NCBI RefSeq assembly: GCF_030272615.1
Contig: NC_081409.1
Coordinates: 243,347,924-243,411,923, forward strand
DNA: 64,000 nt
From: Cryptomeria japonica
Taxonomy: Eukaryota > Streptophyta > Pinopsida > Cupressales > Cupressaceae
Direction: 5' to 3'
A program made the translations under genes and the position numbers. How positions within the stretch are numbered: the stretch's first letter is position 1; each line of letters opens with the position of its first letter. Shown here in pieces: positions 57,516 to 64,000 of this stretch. The notes below the pieces were generated by a model. That model was not told the DNA's origin. It did no database searches and was given only the letters and a program-made list of their open reading frames with translations.

Positions 57516-60303
57516 TGTGTGTTGTGCATTGCACACACTCCCTGTCGCTGACAAGGTCCCTTTTCCTCTTTTGTGGTCTTTTCGCCTTCGCTCCGTTGAG
57601 CTCTGTGCGGGGTGTCTCGCGTCCTTTTGAGCGTGCCCGTAATTAGTCCATGAGATGATGAAGTTATGAGCATAAGCTTGTGAATTTGCAAGGTGAGTTG
57701 AGCCGTTGGGCATTGAAATTCCAAGAGATCATTCAGACATGTAAAATCGCCTGAGATAGGCGTAGAATGATAGAAACTGGCAGAATCCCCCAAGAAATGA
57801 TAAAATGTCTGAAGGTTGCATGAGAACCCAAAGTGTCGATTTTCGTCAAGGATATAGGAGAGATAAAAGGATGCAAAAGGTTTAAACTTTCAAAAAACTC
57901 CTCCAAATCCTGAAATTCGCACTAAGGAGGAAATTACATGAGGTTTTTAAAATTTTGCAAAATGGATGAAAATCCCGATTTTTGCCAGTTAGAGGGCAAT
58001 TGCGAGTGGGAGTAAAAGTTTTCAAATCATCCCTAAACCCCGAAAATCGCTATGTGGGGCGAAGTTGTTCGGGGTTTTAAGAAGTTTCCAACATTGTCAT
58101 TTTAGCCAAAGTTTCAAAAGAACACCCAAGTGCCGAAGTTGGCAAAATGCTTCAAATCGCCGAAGTTCGCATTATGGAGGTAAAGTGCATAAAAGTTAAA
58201 AAGTTTGAAAAGCACACCCAAATGCCCAAGTTGGCAAAATGCTTCAAAATGCCGAAGTTGGCAAAATGCTTCAAATCGCCGAAGTTTGCATTATGGAGGT
58301 AAAGTGCGTAAAAGTTAAAAAGTTTGAAAAGTGTATGAAAATGCCGAAAATCGCATTCCAAGCGATAAGTGAAATAGAATGAAAGTTTGCAAAGCACTCT
58401 TAAGTGCCGAAGTTGGCAAAAGGCCTCCAATCGCCGAAGTTTTCAAAAGCTCTCCAAGTGCCGAATTTGGCAAAAACCTCGAAAACCCCGAAAATCGCAT
58501 AAGGGGGGAATGGTGTGAAATGTTGAAAGTTTACAAAGCACACTAAAATGCCAAATTTTGCAAAGCACCTTCAAACGCCGAAGTTCGCAAAGTGCAAAAA
58601 GTCCGAAACTCTCCAAATCTTCGAAATTCGCCATCCGAGGTAATTCCGCGATTTTTCTTTTGGCAAGTATTAGATATCTTGAGGTTAAAATGCCCATCTT
58701 TGATGCAGTAGGAGGAGATCGCGAGTTTTAAAGTATGAAAACCCTTCCCCATTCTCTGAAATTCGCCCAAAACCGCATGAATGTTGTGGCGTGAAGTCTG
58801 AAAGCCCTTCAAAACTCAAAATCGCGATTTCTTGATATTGCAACCCCTTTTCAAAATCGCGTTTAACCTAATCACGCCCAAGCCAAATTGCCCGAGATAA
58901 AATCATGGAAGTAGGTGATTAAGTAATTTGTTGAAAAATCACGCAAGAAGTAAAATCGCCATTCCAACCTAGGTAATAAATTGCTAAGTCTAAGTGTTTA
59001 AAACTGCATTTCTTCTCCAATCTTAGGCGCAAAATTGGGAATAGGGGAGTTAGCCGTTAAAATTTGAAATTGCAGAACTCTCCCATTCCAAATTTGCAAG
59101 TTGTGAGTCTGTCTTTTTCAAAACGCAGGGCATAAGAGAGACATTTTTCAGAATCCAAAGGAAATAATTCTTGCAAGACAGGTTGTGCGGATTCACTCCA
59201 TTCATTTCGCCAGGTAAGTCTGCCTCGCCTCTCTTCAAATCGCTTAAAAAATATGCGGAATCATATAGATGTGTGTGCGAAATGAATTAAATTGATTAAG
59301 TCTTAAAACCGCATATTTTCCCATTTATAAGACGTCAGGCAACGCAATTGAAATCAGAGTCTGTTCCTAAGTATTAACCGGAATCGCATTTTCAGTCTTA
59401 GGAAAATCTTAACATCATCCATTCTGAAAATTGATCCTGATATGTGTAAGAGTAAATTTAGCAGTCGAAATCGTCTAAACCGCAGCTGAATAAATAAATT
59501 TGCAATCGAAAAAGCTTCATAAATATTCATGTCTAAGTCAATCAATCTTTTTAGCTAAAGTATCATGCTATTCTTTAAAATTCGGTTTTTAAATTAATCT
59601 TTGTATGCTGACCTATCCCTTTATCTAACCCGCTTCGTTTCCTTTATATCATCTCGTAATCCGCGTCCGGCTGTGCAGGATAAATGCCTAAATCGGCAGT
59701 AGAATCATCAAAGAGACCTGCTGTAGCTGAGACATCACGAGCATCCAAGTCAGATATCCCTCGCAGAGTCGAAAAGATGAAGTATCAATATCAGAGAGGA
59801 CTGAGGGAATCAAAAGTTTAGAGTGTATGGGAAAATGTAGGTGATACTGACCTGGGGCATATTGATATTCAAGATTTCAGAGATCGAGTATTCTCCCCTA
59901 ATGCCTATGGCAGGCCTAGGCGGATGATGGAAAGTGGCATCGCCCGAGCAGCAGCATTTCCCCGTCAGTGCAAAACTATGAACTGGTAGTAGAGGCTGCC
60001 CGACATTACCAACCAAAATCCAGATTGGTGCTTCTCGAGAATATGGTCCTCGTTGACTTCACTCCTCAAGCCATTGGCGACGCATTTAATATTCCCCTCC
60101 CAAACAACCCCATAGCAACAACTATAGATGAAGCGTAGGTGGCGTATGATATGAACCCTGCCAAATGCAAAACACTGATAAATGAGGAGTGGTACAAGGA
60201 GAGAAGACCTCCAAGCATCAGGATTGGAAAAAAGACCCCTAGAAGCGACTTTCACAACGAGCATGGGGACATGGTCACATTGCTCAGCAGGATTATGGGA
60301 CTA
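57516..60303 (+). mobile_element. Second, truncated copy of the M sequence (upstream region and start of ORF)
   Basis: It begins TGTGTGTTGTGCATTGCAC, CACACTCCCTGTCGC, matching the M terminus at 10653 read in reverse, followed by GTGTCTCGCGTCCTTT.GAGCG. The 2.2-kb upstream region aligns in blocks. The ORF at 59684 is about 80% similar to that of M, then similarity stops at about 60303 where element R begins in the opposite orientation. Confidence 0.82.
59684..60303 (+). pseudogene. N-terminal part of the M-type ORF, second copy
   Basis: It begins MPKSAVESSK, as does the ORF at 8696, and keeps RVFSPNAYGR, YELVVEAARHYQP, INEEWYKERRPPS and SDFHNEHGDMVTLLSRIMG. There are two stops, both TAG, at 59819 and 60136. 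In both cases the copy at 8.7-7.8 kb has CAG (KVQTVW, DEAQRAY). There is also a frameshift near 59963. The conserved start and largely residue-conserving differences suggest the ORF was once under selection. Confidence 0.8.
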
Positions 60304-60564
60304 AGCCTTAAACCAAAATGTACCGACTACGGGGGCAACCGTCAATTAGGTGCTCTACCAAAGTTGGCATCCAAGAAATGAGCCGGAAATTTTTTTCCGA
60401 CTTCGCACACTAGAGCTGGGAAAAGCAAACAAACCCCTACAAAAACTGATAGGGAGACAACTTCTTCCGAAAGGACACCTACGCTACGAAAAGCAAACTA
60501 ATCTAAAGCAGAAAACAGGAAATCTAAGCTAAAAGAATAGAAAACGAACAAAAACCTAAACTAA

Positions 60565-61947
60565 CTATGTACAAGAAGAGACCGATTGCACAGAATGCGG
60601 GCTGCATGCATGCGTTCTCGACCCAGGATGATTTTTCAGTACATGCAGCAGTAACAGGGCAATGGGAATAGTTCTCAGTTTGGTTGGTTTGTCTTTATAC
60701 TCTGAAAAGAAAATTTTCAGTTGGCCACTCTCGAATTTAACCAAGACATTGGGCAAAATTATTAGTTGGGGAAGTTCATTAGGTCCGTGGTTAATCCATT
60801 TACAGGTTGTTTTTCTAGAATATTCAAAATTAAACGGAAAATTTTCAGAATTAACAGCAAGAGGGAAAGAAACAACTTGGCAAGATTCTGAGTCATGCAG
60901 AGTATTGTACGATGGGTTGTGTAGCGGGAAGGCTTCAACAGCTGTATTAGGAGGTTGCCATTGGTGGTGTAGCATCTCGATAGCGTCTGGTGTATGCAAA
61001 TCAGCATCACATTCCACATTAGGTTGCATAGGCTGAAAATTAGTCTTGAAACCGAACTCGAACTCAGGAAAGAGAGGCGCATCATCTGTCAGTGAATCCT
61101 TGGGCTGTATGAACAATGCGGCCTTATGCACTTGTATCAGTATGTCCTCAAACAACAGGGACTCTTTGATTAATTGGCCCTCAAAAACATCCTCGACGGA
61201 CTCTTGGACTGCATCGTCCATTTGTGGGCCTGCTGCAAACTACTCTTCAACCTGTGGCTGATCCACAAAGATCCCTTGATCGTCCTCTTGAACACTGTCC
61301 TCATCAGTTGCAGGGATAATAAATTCATTTGCTACCTTGGTCCGATTGACTGGTTCATCTTGCTCAGCACTTGATAGCCCCAACTTAACATCGTCAGAAG
61401 GTGTGGTGCTATATTGATTTTGCGATCTTCTATACTCGTCTGCAGCAAGGTAGGCACTCCACACTTTGCTGGTGATTCTCTCCTCTAGTTCTTCCGGTAG
61501 TCCAAATTGGGCTTTGACTTGACTGATTGCTTCTATGCATAGCGAGCAGGTGAACTCTGAATGTGGGGTGCGGTGAATTCTGCACCACCAAGGTGACAGC
61601 ACACCCTCCAAGCGTAATTCCTGTTTGAGACCAAATTGGTTCTCAATCAAATTCTTAAATCGTGTAAACTCCTCGCTGCTGGATGGAGGACTAGGGATAT
61701 CCGTCTGTACGATCGCCTTTGGTTTGGGGACATCCCAAAAGAATATCTGCACCTGTAATGCGAGCTTGACCCTTGACAAAAATGTTGAGCAATTCAGTTC
61801 ATCGTGCGTTGTGGTGTCATGAATTTTGCAGTGAGCTGAAGATGCAAATTCGAACAATCGCTTGGGATATAGCTGCAAACTCAACCTTTGCTGGATCTGA
61901 AAAATTTCGGACTGCGAACAGCCTTCATGAAGTGACTGACTCAACAT
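60565..61947 (-). pseudogene. Gag-like ORF of element R with two CCHC-variant knuckles
   Basis: One minus-strand frame of about 460 codons from 61947 to 60565, broken by a single TAG at 61240. Two short motifs of the C-x2-H-x3/4-H-x4-C type occur: CKIHDTTTHDELNC (residues about 41-54) and CRIHRTPHSEFTC (about 122-134). This spacing resembles the zinc-knuckle variant of some Tat/Ogre-like Gag proteins (CxxHxxxGHxxxxC). The region between is helical and the C-terminal half is acidic (DEDSVQEDDQGIFV) followed by a globular stretch. It is the first long ORF after the R leader, where gag belongs. I do not recognise the rest. No protease or RT follows: the sequence ends at the junction near 60304. 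Confidence 0.55.
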
Positions 61948-62084
61948 ACTGACTCATAAATATTTTTGGTATTTTCTGGTTTTCTGATTTTTTGGGTTTT
62001 CTAGTTTAATAGGGATCTTGCATATCCCGAATATTGCATTTAAAAGGTCAATTAGACTCAACTTGCTGCAAGGAACCTGACAAA

Positions 62085-62835
62085 GGCCCCCCTAGCGCCA
62101 ATTCTGTTGCGCGCGAAGGAGGTTAAAAAAAACTATAAGGTTACTTCTCACAAATATGGATTGATATGATCTTGAATTAGCTGTCTACACATTTCATCAT
62201 ATCGGCCCTCCTTCTAGCACCAATTCTGTTGCGCGCGGAGGAGGTTAAAAAAAACTATAAGGTTACTCCTCACAAATATGGATTGATATGATCTTGAATT
62301 AACTGTCTACACATTTCATCATACCGGCCCTCCTCCTAGCGCCAATTCTGTTGCGCGCGGAGGAGGTTAAAAAAACTATAAGGTTACTCCTCACAAATAT
62401 GGATTGATATGATCTTGAATTAGCTGTGTACACATTTCATCATACCGGCCCTCCTTCTAGAACCAATTCTGTTGCGTGCGGAGGAGGTTAAAAAAAACTA
62501 TAAGGTTACTCCTCACAAATATGGATTGATATGATCTTGAATTAGTTGTCTACACATTTCATCATATCGGCCCTCCTTCTAGCACCAATTCTGTTGCACG
62601 CAGAGGAGGTTAAAAAAAACTATAAGGTTACTCCTCACAAATATGGATTGATATGATCTTGAATTAGCTGTCTACACATTTCATCATACTGGCCCTCCTT
62701 CTAGTGCCAATTCTGTTGCGCGCAGAGGAGGTTAAAAAAAACTATTAGGTTACTCCTCACAAATATGGATTGATATGATCTTGAATTAGCTGTCTACACA
62801 TTTCATCATACCGGCCCTCCTTCTAGCGCCAATTC
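62085..62835 (-). repeat. Leader array: six 122-bp repeats, each with a primer-site-like sequence
   Basis: AATTCTGTTG recurs at 62100, 62222, 62344, 62465, 62587 and 62709, and a seventh time at 62831 where it runs into the LTR. Spacing is 121-122 bp. Each unit read on the minus strand is CAACAGAATTGGCGCTAGAAGGAGGGCC..., then ATGATGAAATGTGTAGACAG, and GTTTTTTTTAACCTCC. The first 27 bases equal the LTR end plus the primer site, so the duplicated unit includes the LTR/primer-site border. Confidence 0.92.
62813..62832 (-). promoter_or_regulatory. Primer-binding site of element R
   Basis: On the minus strand the LTR end ...GACACGTCAACA is followed by GAATTGGCGCTAGAAGGAGG. The TTGGCGC start and position mark a primer site; the exact tRNA is not identified. 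Similar sequences recur in each 122-bp unit. Confidence 0.65.
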
Positions 62836-64000
62836 TGTTGACGTGTCTAAAATTGCTGAACTTGCGACTTCATCTGGCCAACACAAAATAGAGTAAACTT
62901 GCTGAGTATCCTATCCTCTCTTGAAATAAGGAAATCCCTAATGCTGTTTCTTGTTTGATCAAAGGGGACGACCTCAAGGTTTTGATTGTTAGGTCTTGAC
63001 TGCGGGATTACTCAGTGGTCAATGTGATTTGCTGGGAGCACAAGGGGACTTACGATTTGCAACAAGCTGGTCTGCTGCGATTCTCGAATTACGTAATAAA
63101 GAGCAAAAGGAAAGGTATAGGAGATCTAAAACTAACAATACAGGTATGCAGGTAGATGGATTCAATATAACCAATTCCTGCTTGGCCAGAATAGCTCACA
63201 ACCTTGCAGGAACGGTGCAATCTTCAAAGGGACTTGGAAGATTTTTCGATTGGAGACGCACGGCTAAGCACCCAATTCTGGCGTAGCTCAGACAGACACC
63301 TGCAATTGAACTAAGCACAATCGAAGGCTTAGGTTAACCATACAAAAGGATACACAATCAGTATATCCTCAATATACCTGAATCTATCAAATACCTGCAC
63401 ACCCAAAACAGAAAGATCTATCTAAAATGCTAAGAGAAACCATGCAAACAAGATGAAAACAAGACAATAAACACCAAATCAATGTTTATATATTGATTTC
63501 AGCTGCCTATTACAACAATTTCTGCAGCATCTCTATGCTACTGCTTAAAGTCTAACCTATTCTAACTCTAAAATCTAACTCTCTCCCCAGAGTCTAACTA
63601 TTTAACAAAAATCTCTAACTATCTAACCCTTTACAAAAGAAAGGCCTCTGCCTTTTATAGTTTTTACAATATGAACCAAAGGCTAGGATGGACTGCATCC
63701 AAGGGTCTTGATCTGCCTTCCAGAAGCTGGCAGCCTCAACCATGCCCATTAAATTCTCACTCATCCATTCAACCACAATCTCAACCACCTGCCACTATTT
63801 GGCTTCAATTTGAGTCTATCCGGTACTTGGACATAACTGTCCACAATTGACTTGTTTCCCCTTTCTTTCAAAATATCTGAGTGGGGCCTACAAGCAGTTT
63901 TACAATAAAACAATTTCAACTTTTTAGAAATTGAATTCCTGGAATTAAATCCAGCAGTGTTTTTTTTTTCTCGAGAAGGCATGAACTTGCAACATTCAGA
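62836..64000 (-). mobile_element. 5' LTR (downstream part) of element R, continues beyond the window
   Basis: The plus-strand edge is TGTTGACGTGTC at 62836. On the minus strand there is a TATA box, CTATAAAAGGCAGAGG, at about 63645-63660 and about 820 nt to the LTR end. It aligns in blocks with 3940-4800 of element M. The start is off the window, so the LTR is at least 1.17 kb and may contain an ORF, as M does. Confidence 0.75.

Noticed and set aside
62085-62835. CRISPR-like array
   Set aside because: The repeats are contiguous 122-bp units without unique spacers, in a plant retroelement leader.

Overview
The window reads as nuclear DNA of a seed plant with a very large, repeat-rich genome, most likely a gymnosperm such as a conifer (inference). 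It is AT-rich, has almost no intact genes, and is mostly nested, decayed retrotransposons. The best host-gene signal is one exon at 2087-2184 (+) that translates to a tocopherol cyclase (VTE1) segment with good splice sites. No neighbouring VTE1 exon was recognised, so much of the window may be one giant intron. A second exon-like piece of unknown identity occurs twice, at 36482-36610 and 37955-38083.

Layout. 1-2479: AT-rich host DNA with a 53-bp/106-bp tandem array and the VTE1 exon. 2480-13752: a minus-strand, internally deleted Ty3/gypsy element (L) with LTRs and a near-perfect target duplication. Nested in it is a 6.7-kb insertion (M, 3940-10653) with TG...CA ends and a perfect 5-bp duplication. 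M carries a roughly 1,200-codon reading frame but no gag or pol. 14.1-24.1 kb: LINE remnants, a non-autonomous LTR element (15806-18641), an LTR next to a primer-binding site, and a 2.0-kb solo-LTR-like element. 24.7-28.6 kb: a Ty3/gypsy element (G) truncated in reverse transcriptase. 30-36 kb: a copia RT relic, a LINE tail, and a hAT transposase relic split by a solo LTR of the G family. 36.1-38.5 kb: exon-like duplications and simple repeats. 39.7-55.6 kb: an apparent copia-type LTR split by a 15-kb compound Athila/Tat-like element with three LTRs and two internal regions. Unit A lacks most of pol. Unit B keeps relics of gag, protease, RT, RNase H, integrase and a long extra ORF. 57.5-64 kb: a second partial copy of the M sequence, then an oppositely oriented relative (R) with a gag-like ORF, a 6 x 122-bp array containing its primer-binding site, and an LTR running off the window.

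How the parts relate. R shows that the left 1.1 kb of M is the promoter/R/U5 end of an LTR, because in R the same sequence is followed directly by a primer-binding site. M therefore looks like a 6.7-kb solo LTR whose U3 carries its own upstream region and a long ORF. That ORF shares a domain pattern with the post-integrase ORF of unit B. This LTR-borne gene is the most unusual thing here. Disabling stops in the readable frames are overwhelmingly TAG, and three can be matched to CAG in a sister copy, as expected from decay of methylated CHG sites. No rRNA, tRNA gene or CRISPR array was recognised. Boundaries of degenerate relics are approximate.
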